Source: Ignatzschineria sp. (GTDB lineage Bacteria; Pseudomonadota; Gammaproteobacteria; Cardiobacteriales; Wohlfahrtiimonadaceae). Taken from it: a stretch of 16,590 bases of DNA. Shown one piece after another: positions 1 to 6,540 of this stretch; position 1 is the first letter of the stretch, and each line of letters begins with the position of its first letter. Below the pieces are notes generated by a model that had not been told where the DNA came from, did not search any database, and saw only the letters and a list, made by a program, of their open reading frames with translations. The translations under genes were made by a program, and so were the position numbers. The stretch spans positions 1 to 16,590 of the forward strand of contig JASLEF010000145.1 in the NCBI GenBank assembly GCA_030151245.1. Reading direction: 5' to 3'.

Positions 1-32
1 ATCGAATTACTGATGAAAATAGCGTACTATTC

Positions 33-80
33 AAGGACTGATAGATCATGATATTGATGTGATTTATCAGTCCTTTTATT
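33..80 (+). terminator. Rho-independent terminator of the gene upstream of the window
   Basis: An 11-bp perfect stem (AAGGACTGATA at 33-43 pairing with TATCAGTCCTT at 65-75) is followed by a T-rich tract. It closes transcription arriving from the left, just before dbpA. The loop is rather long at 21 nt. A possible C-terminal reading frame (stop at 39-41) runs into the left arm, but too little is present to call a gene. Confidence 0.75.
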
Positions 81-99
81 TATTAGTAGAGAAATTATC

Positions 100-1491
100 G
101 TGTCCAATCAAAAGTTTTCCAATCTTAATCTTCCTCAATCACAACTCGAAAATCTTGAAGATTTAGGGTATGTTTCAATGACGCCGATTCAGGCAAAGGC
201 ATTACCCGTGATCTTAAAAGGAGGTGATCTTTTAGGACAAGCGCAAACAGGTAGTGGTAAAACTGCAGCTTTCGGGATTGGATTATTAGAAACAATTGAT
301 GCGAGAAAATTTACCACACAGAGTTTAATCATCTGTCCAACAAGAGAGCTTGCGGATCAGGTAAGTAAAGAGCTTCGTCGATTGGGACGTTATATCCCTA
401 ACTTGAAAATTTCTACCGTGTGTGGTGGTACGCCGATTAAAAGACAGATACACGCGATGGGACAACATGCGCCACATATTGCGGTTGGAACGCCGGGAAG
501 GCTATTAGATCATTTAGAGCGCCGGACAATTGATCTTACAGATGTGAAAATTTTAGTATTAGATGAAGCGGATCGAATGCTTGATATGGGATTTGCCGAC
601 GAGGTCGATGAGATCATTGAATATACTCCGAGAAAGCGTCAAACGCTACTATTCTCAGCAACTTATCCGGATAATATTAAAGCGATTAGTCGCCGCATTC
701 AGTATAAGCCTGAAATGATCGTGATTGAAGAGATTCCCAGTAAAGCCCCGAAAATTGAGCAATCTGTTGTGACGTTAGAAGATGGTCGTGATAAGTCAGA
801 TGCAACCTTAAAACTACTCTATCACTTCACCCCTGAATCTACTGTGATTTTCTGTAATACTATCGCCTCAACGATAGAGCTTGCTGAGTTTTTACAAGAT
901 CATGATATCGATACCTTAGCCCTTCATGGCGATCTAGATCAGCGTGAGCGTGATCAAGTATTGCTTCGTTTTAGCAATCGTAGTTGTCGAGTACTGGTTG
1001 CGACTGATGTGGCGGCGCGAGGATTAGATATTGATGATTTATCGATGGTTGTTAATTACGATATTCCATTTGATCCGGAAGTCTATGTTCATCGAATTGG
1101 AAGGACTGGGCGTGCGGGGAAAACAGGGATTGCCGTGAGTTTGAGTCTGGTCGGAAAAGGTCATCGTTTAGAAGAGATAGAAGATTATATTAAGCAAGAT
1201 TTAGCAGAGATTTCTGATGAGGTACTTCAGAAAGCAGAAGCGACTTCATTGATTGCCCCGATGCAAACGATTGAGATTAATGAAGGAAAAAAATCAAAAA
1301 TTAGTGCCGGAGATATTCTCGGGGCTTTAACCTCGAAAGGTGGTATTTTGGGTTCTGATGTGGGGAAAATCACCCTGTTACCGATGCAATCATATGTTGC
1401 CGTAAAACGGGAAAGCGCTGAAAAGGCAGTTGACCAAATTTGGAACGTCACACTTAAAGGTCTACGTTGCCGCGCGAGGATTGTGAAGTAA
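100..1491 (+). CDS. dbpA: ATP-dependent RNA helicase DbpA (DEAD-box)
   Basis: This is a DEAD-box RNA helicase that, in the DbpA family, is targeted to hairpin 92 of 23S rRNA and acts in late 50S subunit assembly. The helicase core motifs are visible in order: Q-motif region MTPIQ (27-31), Walker A AQTGSGKT (48-55), PTREL (80-84), TPGR (131-134), DEAD (155-158), SAT (186-188) and HRIGRTGRAG (331-340). Residues from about 385 to 463 form the short C-terminal RNA-binding region typical of DbpA rather than of RhlE or SrmB. The length of 463 aa is close to the roughly 457 aa of E. coli DbpA. The chosen start is GTG at 100 with only a weak AG-rich Shine-Dalgarno upstream. It places the Q-motif phenylalanine (KFSNLNL) at the expected distance. 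The gene stands alone, with terminators on both sides. Confidence 0.95.
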   Translation: MSNQKFSNLNLPQSQLENLEDLGYVSMTPIQAKALPVILKGGDLLGQAQTGSGKTAAFGIGLLETIDARKFTTQSLIICPTRELADQVSKELRRLGRYIPNLKISTVCGGTPIKRQIHAMGQHAPHIAVGTPGRLLDHLERRTIDLTDVKILVLDEADRMLDMGFADEVDEIIEYTPRKRQTLLFSATYPDNIKAISRRIQYKPEMIVIEEIPSKAPKIEQSVVTLEDGRDKSDATLKLLYHFTPESTVIFCNTIASTIELAEFLQDHDIDTLALHGDLDQRERDQVLLRFSNRSCRVLVATDVAARGLDIDDLSMVVNYDIPFDPEVYVHRIGRTGRAGKTGIAVSLSLVGKGHRLEEIEDYIKQDLAEISDEVLQKAEATSLIAPMQTIEINEGKKSKISAGDILGALTSKGGILGSDVGKITLLPMQSYVAVKRESAEKAVDQIWNVTLKGLRCRARIVK

Positions 1492-1516
1492 TATTTTGTT
1501 TTAGATTATTATTTTT

Positions 1517-1534
1517 ACCGATAAGCTTATCGGT
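1517..1534. repeat. 18-bp perfect palindrome after dbpA
   Basis: ACCGATAAGCTTATCGGT is a perfect palindrome 26 bases after the dbpA stop. With no loop it is a poor hairpin but could be a protein-binding site or an auxiliary fold before the terminator that follows. Confidence 0.5.
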
Positions 1535-1547
1535 GAGTTGAATGAAG

Positions 1548-1586
1548 AGCTGACCTTGTAAATCAATAGAAGGCAGCTTTTTTTTT
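1548..1586 (+). terminator. Rho-independent terminator of dbpA
   Basis: AGCTG-A-CCTT (1548-1557) pairs with AAGGCAGCT (1570-1578) with one bulged A, followed immediately by eight further T residues (1579-1586). The spacing after the dbpA stop codon is typical. Confidence 0.75.
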
Positions 1587-1715
1587 AGAAATTTTATTGG
1601 TTTATTCGATATTAATAATAAAACATAGTGATATCAATAGGATCTATGGGCTATGGGACGGAAAGTAAATCACAATATATTTTAACAATCTTCATTGTTT
1701 TTTGATTGACGTTAA

Positions 1716-1745
1716 TTGAATAGATAAGTGATACCTTTTTATGAT
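1716..1745 (+). promoter_or_regulatory. Candidate sigma-70 promoter for the ynb-like cluster
   Basis: TTGAAT (1716-1721) and TATGAT (1740-1745) are separated by 18 bp. The -10 matches five of six consensus bases and the -35 four of six. The predicted transcript would start near 1752 and pass through the inverted repeat at 1817-1865 before the first gene. AT-rich DNA produces such matches by chance, so this is tentative. Confidence 0.4.
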
Positions 1746-1816
1746 GTTGTTTTTAGAACTTAATTTAATGAGATTAAGCGCTAAAAATCGAAGTTAATAT
1801 ATTTTAATTTTTAATG

Positions 1817-1865
1817 TCAATTTCAATGTCAATTTCAGTTTAATTGAAATTGACATTGAAATTGA
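1817..1865 (+). repeat. Perfect 21-bp inverted repeat with internal 12-bp tandem repeats
   Basis: The left arm (1817-1837) and right arm (1845-1865) are exact reverse complements around a 7-nt loop (1838-1844). The left side also consists of two tandem copies of AATGTCAATTTC (1813-1836). The downstream bases are T-rich but not a clean U-tract, so it could be a weak terminator or attenuator, the 3' end of a small RNA, or a leader fold before the gene at 1912. Confidence 0.8.
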
Positions 1866-1911
1866 TTCTCTTTTACTACCACACTCTAGTGACTTTTTTA
1901 ATTTCTTATTA

Positions 1912-2526
1912 ATGATCTCTATATACTCTTTAAAATCAAAATTTCAAAATATTTTACGTCCGTTGGTAAAAAACTTTTATCAAATGGGGATAACGGCAAA
2001 TCAAGTGACATTATTTGCTTGTTTGGGATCCATTTTATTAGCAGTTGCTGTAGTGGCGCTGTTGCCGAGAAATTGGGGGCTTCTTTTTGTTCCTGTTTGG
2101 ATGTTTATTCGCATGGCTCTGAATGCGATAGACGGCATGTTAGCGCGAGAATATAAACAGAAATCATCTTTAGGAGCTTACCTTAATGAGCTAGGGGATG
2201 TAGTTGCAGATACCGCGCTATTTGCCATTTTTCTTTTTATCCCGGGTATTTCTTTAGGGGGCGTTTTAGCCATTATATTTTTGGCAATTATTTCAGAATA
2301 TAGTGGAGTTATGGCCCCTTTAGTAGGGGCTGATCGACGTTATGATGGTCCTATGGGGAAGAGTGACAGAGCTTTTATATTTGGAGCTTTAAGCTTTTTT
2401 TTGGGGTTGGGAATATTGCCAATATATTGGGTTAATATTATCTTTTGTTTTGTTTCAGTATTATTGCTTTATACCATTTTTAATCGAATTAGAAATGGTA
2501 TTAGTGAGGCTTTAAATAAGGAATAA
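1912..2526 (+). CDS. ynbA: CDP-alcohol phosphatidyltransferase family protein (YnbA-like)
   Basis: This is an integral membrane enzyme of the CDP-alcohol phosphatidyltransferase superfamily, which transfers a phosphatidyl group from CDP-diacylglycerol to an alcohol such as glycerol phosphate, inositol phosphate or serine. The signature is present as DGMLAR (74-79), then G88 and D96 at the canonical spacing. The first and third aspartates of the classical motif are replaced by asparagine (N71 and N92). From memory, E. coli YnbA carries the same pattern and has almost the same length (about 201 aa against 204 here). Several hydrophobic segments surround the motif. It is the first gene of a plus-strand cluster with a hydrolase-methyltransferase and a PAP2-phosphatase fusion, the E. 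coli ynbA, ynbC, ynbD order without ynbB. The acceptor alcohol cannot be read from sequence. The ATG at 1912 has no clear Shine-Dalgarno, so the start is somewhat uncertain. Confidence 0.85.
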   Translation: MISIYSLKSKFQNILRPLVKNFYQMGITANQVTLFACLGSILLAVAVVALLPRNWGLLFVPVWMFIRMALNAIDGMLAREYKQKSSLGAYLNELGDVVADTALFAIFLFIPGISLGGVLAIIFLAIISEYSGVMAPLVGADRRYDGPMGKSDRAFIFGALSFFLGLGILPIYWVNIIFCFVSVLLLYTIFNRIRNGISEALNKE

Positions 2527-2534
2527 GTATTGTA

Positions 2535-4328
2535 ATGAGAATAGAAACAGAAAATAGTTTTATCAGTCATGATGGAGAGTCTCTATTTTATCGTCATTGG
2601 AGTAGGATTCATAATGAAAATACGATAGAAGAACATCGGGGAGATCAGGCTGCGAAACGTGCCGTGATTCTTTTTCATCGTGGTCATGAGCATTCAGGTA
2701 GAATTGCGCATTTAGTCGAGGAGTTAAACCTTCCTGATTACCAATTTTTTGCTTGGGACTCCCGAGGTTGCGGAAAATCGCCAGGAGAACGAGGTGATTC
2801 ACCGAGTTTTGGTTGGATGGTTCATGATGCAGAAGCTTTTTACCGATATATATTACGAGAGTATGGCCTTAAAGAGGAAAATATTATTGTTATCGCTCAA
2901 AGTGTCGGAGCTGTTATTGCGGCGACTTGGGTGCACGATTATGTGCCTAAAATTAGGGGGCTTATCTTAGCTTCTCCTGCCTTTAGAGTGAAGCTGTATG
3001 TGCCATTTGCCATTCCTGGGTTAAAGTTGATGTATCAATTTCGAGGGAATTTTTTTGTTAATAGCTACGTGAAATCACGATTTTTAACGCATGATATAGA
3101 TCGGCGTTTAAGTTTTGACACAGATACATTGATTGCAAGACCCATCTCAACACGGATATTATTGGATTTAGCAGAAACCTCAAAACGAATTGTTGCCGAT
3201 TCCGCTGCGATTCATGTTCCTACACAGTTGTTAATTTCCGGTTCTGATTATGTTGTTCGTAGAAAGCCACAATTACAGTTCTTCAAAGGATTAGGATCAG
3301 ACTACAAAGAGATTCATCTCATGAAGGGCTTTTATCATGATACGTTAGGGGAGAAGGATCGGCATTTAGCTGTGGCGAAAATAGAGGCATTTATCCATAA
3401 AGTTTTTTCTAAAGCGCCAGATCATGGACGTTCGTTACTAGAGGCTGATCAAAAAGGATATACCTACGATGAGGCGATGAAGCTTTTTGCTCCAGAAAGA
3501 AATCCGTTGAAGCGCTTATATTGGCGAATAACGAAGTCTTCTATCCGTTACGCAGCTAGACTGTCTGATGGGGTGAAGCTAGGGATTGAGACCGGATTTG
3601 ATTCAGGAAGTACGTTAGATTACATCTATAGAAATCAAGCCTCCGGGGAAACCTCTCTGGGTCGCTACTATGATTATCTCTATTTGCAGGCCATTGGTTG
3701 GCGCGGGATTCGTCAGAGAAAGGAGAATTTAGAGCGTCTATTAAAAGAGGCTATAGAAGGGCAGCAACAAGCTGGAAAAACAGTTCGTATTTTGGACATT
3801 GCTGCGGGGCATGGGCGATATATTTTAGAAACAGTTAATCAGCTAGAGTCAAAACCCGCTTCGATTTTACTGCGAGATTATAGCGATCTCAATGTTGAGA
3901 AAGGAACGGCACTAATCGCAGAGAAAGGATTGGGAGAGATTGCAAGATTTGAAAAGGGGAATGCATTTAGTCGAGATGAGCTCATCTCGATTGATCCAAA
4001 ACCAACAATCAGTATTGTTTCGGGGCTTTATGAGCTTTTTAGCGATAATGACTTGTTGCGAGAATCTTTAGGGGGATTAGCTGAGAATATGACGAATGGT
4101 GATCTGTTGATCTACACCAATCAACCTTGGCATCCTCAGCTTGAATATATTGCCAGAGCACTCACCTCTCATCGAGAAGGGCAGCAATGGGTAATGCGAC
4201 GAAGAACCCAGTTAGAAATGGACCAACTTGTTGCTGAAGCGGGTTTTTATAAAGTAAGAACATTAATTGATGAGTGGGGAATATTTTCGGTTTCTGTCGC
4301 CATTAAGAAAGCGGCATTAGAGGAGTAA
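2535..4328 (+). CDS. ynbC: Alpha/beta hydrolase fused to class I methyltransferase (YnbC-like)
   Basis: This 597-aa two-domain protein matches the size and order of E. coli YnbC (about 585 aa). Residues 1-295 form an alpha/beta hydrolase of the lysophospholipase/monoacylglycerol lipase type: the DSRGCGKSPGERG strand-turn (75-87), nucleophile elbow AQSVGA with Ser123, probable acid Asp238 (SGSDYVV) and His268 (GFYHD). The elbow is AxSxG rather than the strict GxSxG. Residues from about 375 to 590 are a Rossmann-type SAM methyltransferase with motif I ILDIAAGHGRY (419-429). No signal peptide or membrane segment is evident, so it is probably cytoplasmic or membrane-peripheral. The start lies 8 bases after the preceding stop, with AAGGAA at 2518-2523 as a distant Shine-Dalgarno, which fits an operon. 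Substrates are unknown. A role in deacylating and methylating the lipid made by the upstream enzyme is an inference. Confidence 0.85.
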   Translation: MRIETENSFISHDGESLFYRHWSRIHNENTIEEHRGDQAAKRAVILFHRGHEHSGRIAHLVEELNLPDYQFFAWDSRGCGKSPGERGDSPSFGWMVHDAEAFYRYILREYGLKEENIIVIAQSVGAVIAATWVHDYVPKIRGLILASPAFRVKLYVPFAIPGLKLMYQFRGNFFVNSYVKSRFLTHDIDRRLSFDTDTLIARPISTRILLDLAETSKRIVADSAAIHVPTQLLISGSDYVVRRKPQLQFFKGLGSDYKEIHLMKGFYHDTLGEKDRHLAVAKIEAFIHKVFSKAPDHGRSLLEADQKGYTYDEAMKLFAPERNPLKRLYWRITKSSIRYAARLSDGVKLGIETGFDSGSTLDYIYRNQASGETSLGRYYDYLYLQAIGWRGIRQRKENLERLLKEAIEGQQQAGKTVRILDIAAGHGRYILETVNQLESKPASILLRDYSDLNVEKGTALIAEKGLGEIARFEKGNAFSRDELISIDPKPTISIVSGLYELFSDNDLLRESLGGLAENMTNGDLLIYTNQPWHPQLEYIARALTSHREGQQWVMRRRTQLEMDQLVAEAGFYKVRTLIDEWGIFSVSVAIKKAALEE

Positions 4329-4331
4329 TTG

Positions 4332-4391
4332 ATGTTTGATGATTGTAGTACTCATCATCGTTATATTGGAATGAGTGGTATGAGAGGGTAA
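4332..4391 (+). CDS. Possible 19-codon leader peptide ORF between ynbC and ynbD
   Basis: An ATG at 4332 sits 6 bases after a strong Shine-Dalgarno (GGAG at 4322-4325) and opens a 19-codon frame, MFDDCSTHHRYIGMSGMRG. Its stop codon (4389-4391) lies just beyond the Shine-Dalgarno of the next gene (AGAGGG, 4383-4388) and 2 bases before that gene's ATG. The arrangement suggests translational coupling, or simply a chance frame. I recognise no homolog. Confidence 0.3.
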   Translation: MFDDCSTHHRYIGMSGMRG

Positions 4392-4393
4392 CG

Positions 4394-5740
4394 ATGGCGC
4401 CGGAATCATTAAAGCAGCCTTTGTCGAGAGGGAAATTGTGGGGATGTAAGGTAGGATGGCTACTGTTTTTAGCCATCTTCTTCTATATCACTTATAATTT
4501 TGCGAATCAGCTCACTCTTTTCCGATCATCGCATATGGTGATTCCTCATGTAATGTTTGAGTGGGAGGAATGGATTCCTTTAGTTCCTTGGACTATTATT
4601 CCCTATTGGAGTGAAAATTTTTTTTATGGCCTCGCTATTCTCTTAACAATCAATTATCAACAGCTTAAAACGTTAGGGTTGCGTCTTTTTTCTGTGCAAT
4701 TGATTTGTGTTATGGGCTTTTTGTTAGTTCCCTTACAACAGATTAATATCGTCAATCGTCCTGAAGTAGAGGGTTTTTTGGGTTTTTGGTTTAACGAGTT
4801 GATGAAATTCGACCTTCCTTATAATCAAGCCCCCTCATTACACATCTCCCTGCTAATTGTTTTGTGGCAATTTTATGCTGATCGTCTTAAAAAGAGGTGG
4901 CATCTCTTCTTGCATTGTTGGGCAATATTAATTGGCTTATCAGTTTTAACAACTTGGCAACATCATTTTATTGATATTCCCGCGGGGGTAATAGCAGGTT
5001 GTCTTGCGATCTGGATTTTTCCCACAAGGCGTCATTCCCCTTTTAATGTTAAGAGCAGAAAATTACCTTTGAGAGGAAAGTGGGCATTACTATATTTTTT
5101 AGGAGCGCTAGGATTATTGACTCTCGCTCTTGCCTTAAAGGGCGTATATTTGTGGCTACTATATATTGCTTTTTCGTTGTTATTGGTGAGTATTAACTAT
5201 ATGTTTTTAGGAAAAGAGGGGTTTCCTAAGGAAAAAAATGGGTATTATCAATTCACAAACGTGATTCTTTTTGCGCCCTATATATTAATTGCTTGGATTA
5301 ACGCTAAAATTTGGACAAGAGACAACGCTGCGTATGATCAGATTTCCGATAACTTATATGTTGGGTCGATCCCGACTAGAGCGAAAGAACTTGCTTCTTT
5401 TATATCTGTTGTAGATTGTTGTGCTGAAATCCCTTTCTTTTATGCCTCAAAGGTGAAAAGTTACCTTCCTAATTATTGCTTAGACATGACGACGCTCTCC
5501 ATCGAAGAGTGCCACGAGTCTGCTCATAAAATAGCGCAGGGCTTAGCTCAGGGAAAGACGCTGGTATTTTGTGCTTTAGGATATTCTCGTAGCGTAACGG
5601 CTATTTTGGCTTATTTAGTTATTTATCAAGAGTGTCTTTTAAGTCAGGCTATCATTAGGGTGAAAAGCAGAGAAGGGATTGTGATCAATTCACAGCAGTT
5701 GAAGATATTAAAGCAGATTGAACAATCGATAAAATCTTAA
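4394..5740 (+). CDS. ynbD: PAP2 / dual-specificity phosphatase fusion membrane protein (YnbD-like)
   Basis: This 448-aa protein resembles E. coli YnbD (about 430 aa). The N-terminal part has several membrane segments (about 20-40, 75-88, 98-115, 150-160, 172-188, 195-210, 230-270) and a PAP2/inositolphosphotransferase-type active site: PSLH with His150, then QHHFID with His190 and Asp194, resembling the Aur1-like branch more than PgpB. After another hydrophobic stretch (about 286-303), residues 310-448 form a cytosolic tyrosine/dual-specificity phosphatase domain with a CX5R loop, CALGYSR (Cys393 to Arg399). Phe392 replaces the usual preceding histidine. Both domains are phosphoric-ester hydrolase folds, so a role in dephosphorylating a phospholipid intermediate, or transferring a head group, is plausible but inferred. 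AGAGGG 5 bases upstream supports ATG 4394. Confidence 0.85.
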   Translation: MAPESLKQPLSRGKLWGCKVGWLLFLAIFFYITYNFANQLTLFRSSHMVIPHVMFEWEEWIPLVPWTIIPYWSENFFYGLAILLTINYQQLKTLGLRLFSVQLICVMGFLLVPLQQINIVNRPEVEGFLGFWFNELMKFDLPYNQAPSLHISLLIVLWQFYADRLKKRWHLFLHCWAILIGLSVLTTWQHHFIDIPAGVIAGCLAIWIFPTRRHSPFNVKSRKLPLRGKWALLYFLGALGLLTLALALKGVYLWLLYIAFSLLLVSINYMFLGKEGFPKEKNGYYQFTNVILFAPYILIAWINAKIWTRDNAAYDQISDNLYVGSIPTRAKELASFISVVDCCAEIPFFYASKVKSYLPNYCLDMTTLSIEECHESAHKIAQGLAQGKTLVFCALGYSRSVTAILAYLVIYQECLLSQAIIRVKSREGIVINSQQLKILKQIEQSIKS

Positions 5741-5779
5741 GAAATTTCTCTGACAATGAGTAAGAACAAGGGAATAAAA

Positions 5780-6196
5780 ATGGAAATTGAGATCACGCTG
5801 GCACTTCTAAGGCAAGGAAGAATGGCGAGTTTTATGGCTATTTTGATGTTGATATTAACGATTGTGATGTTGCTTTTTTTAAAATATGACCCTCTGTTTT
5901 TGGTGTTGGCACTTTTATTAGGAAGTGGATCATTTTATTATGCGGTTCGAGTCAGTTTGGATTACCAGCTATTTCTTATTATCCTGAGAGGGAAAGGCCA
6001 GGGAGACTCAGAAGCATCGCTGTTGATGGCATTAGATCGAGTATTACAGAAGTCACATCTCATAAAAGAGACCGCTTCCTTAAGACCTCTTGAGAGTCGG
6101 TTTAAGGGGGCCATCTTGTTGTTAAAAAAACAGTTTATCTTCTTGATTTTACAGTTACTAGGACTTTTAGGGGGGATAGTAAGCTCGTTGTTTTAA
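5780..6196 (+). CDS. Small membrane protein of unknown function in the ynb-like cluster
   Basis: I do not recognise this protein. It has 138 residues with hydrophobic segments at about 15-33 and 36-56, a central hydrophilic stretch (about 70-115, with charged residues and an amphipathic SLLMALDRVLQ region), and a C-terminal hydrophobic segment at 118-136. I chose the ATG at 5780 because AAGGGA (5768-5773) lies 6 bases upstream. An in-frame ATG at 5756 would add eight residues but has no ribosome-binding site. The gene starts about 40 bases after ynbD on the same strand, so it is probably the last gene of the cluster. E. coli ynbABCD has no counterpart that I know of. It may be an accessory subunit of the membrane enzymes next to it, but nothing in the sequence shows this. 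Confidence 0.65.
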   Translation: MEIEITLALLRQGRMASFMAILMLILTIVMLLFLKYDPLFLVLALLLGSGSFYYAVRVSLDYQLFLIILRGKGQGDSEASLLMALDRVLQKSHLIKETASLRPLESRFKGAILLLKKQFIFLILQLLGLLGGIVSSLF

Positions 6197-6540
6197 GGTG
6201 TTTTTTAAGATCGATTTTTATTTGAAGAAGAGTTCCTTAACTTTTATTCTTTTTAAAGAGATCATCTCTTAGGAGAATTTATGACGACATATCCAAAGAT
6301 ATGCACAATTTCTGTGGATATCTTTAGGGATAATGTGACCATAACCTGAGAATAACATGTGATATTCATGTGAACGGTTGATGGTATTACTGTTGATGGG
6401 GAGTTAGAGGGGGAATTAAAGCTCGGCATTAGGTTTTTAACGAGCACTGAATAAGCACTTAATGAGATTCGAGATTCTTTAAATATTTCAGAAAAAACTT
6501 TGTGCTCGCCCAGAAGGGGGATAGATCTGGAACTACTCTC
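6197..6540. other. Intergenic region with a possible decayed small gene
   Basis: These 344 bases lie between convergent genes. A 15-bp palindrome (AAGAGATCATCTCTT, 6256-6270) directly precedes a good Shine-Dalgarno (AGGAGA, 6271-6276) and an ATG at 6281. That frame stops after 22 codons (6347-6349), meets two further stops, then continues open to 6454 with a protein-like stretch containing TVDGITVDGELEGELKLG. This could be a degraded small gene or chance. No clear terminator for either flanking gene is visible. Confidence 0.4.
6281..6454 (+). pseudogene. Possible remnant of a small protein gene
   Basis: The strong Shine-Dalgarno and ATG at 6281 start a frame interrupted by stops at 6347-6349 (TGA), a TAA two codons later and a TGA five codons after that. 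The same frame is then open until TAA at 6452-6454. I recognise no family. The case for a pseudogene rests on the good ribosome-binding site and the resumed reading frame only. Confidence 0.2.

Larger units (their letters stand above)
1587..1911. other. Non-coding leader region before the ynb-like cluster
   Basis: No convincing coding sequence lies in these 325 very AT-rich bases on either strand. They hold a candidate promoter at 1716-1745 and a 21-bp inverted repeat at 1817-1865, both listed separately. The stretch probably serves as promoter and 5' leader for the gene at 1912, or carries a short RNA gene ending at the inverted repeat. Confidence 0.5.

Noticed and set aside
3..41. Possible C-terminal end of an upstream gene (frame ending at TGA 39-41, ...SVLFKD).
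   Set aside because: Twelve codons are too few to identify, and another frame is also open to 49-51. The terminator at 33-80 is the only firm evidence of an upstream gene.
1523..1533. AAGCTTATCGG after dbpA recurs at 16359-16369 after ung.
   Set aside because: An 11-bp match in AT-rich sequence with no further shared flanks is not enough to claim a repeat family.
6262..6447. A 61-codon minus-strand open frame.
   Set aside because: No ribosome-binding site and a low-complexity Ser/Asn/Pro composition. It lies opposite the plus-strand frame with a good Shine-Dalgarno and looks like chance.
6441..6508. CGAGCAC (6441-6447) and GTGCTCG (6502-6508) inverted repeat.
   Set aside because: Seven-bp arms separated by over 50 bases and no T-run on either strand; not a credible terminator.
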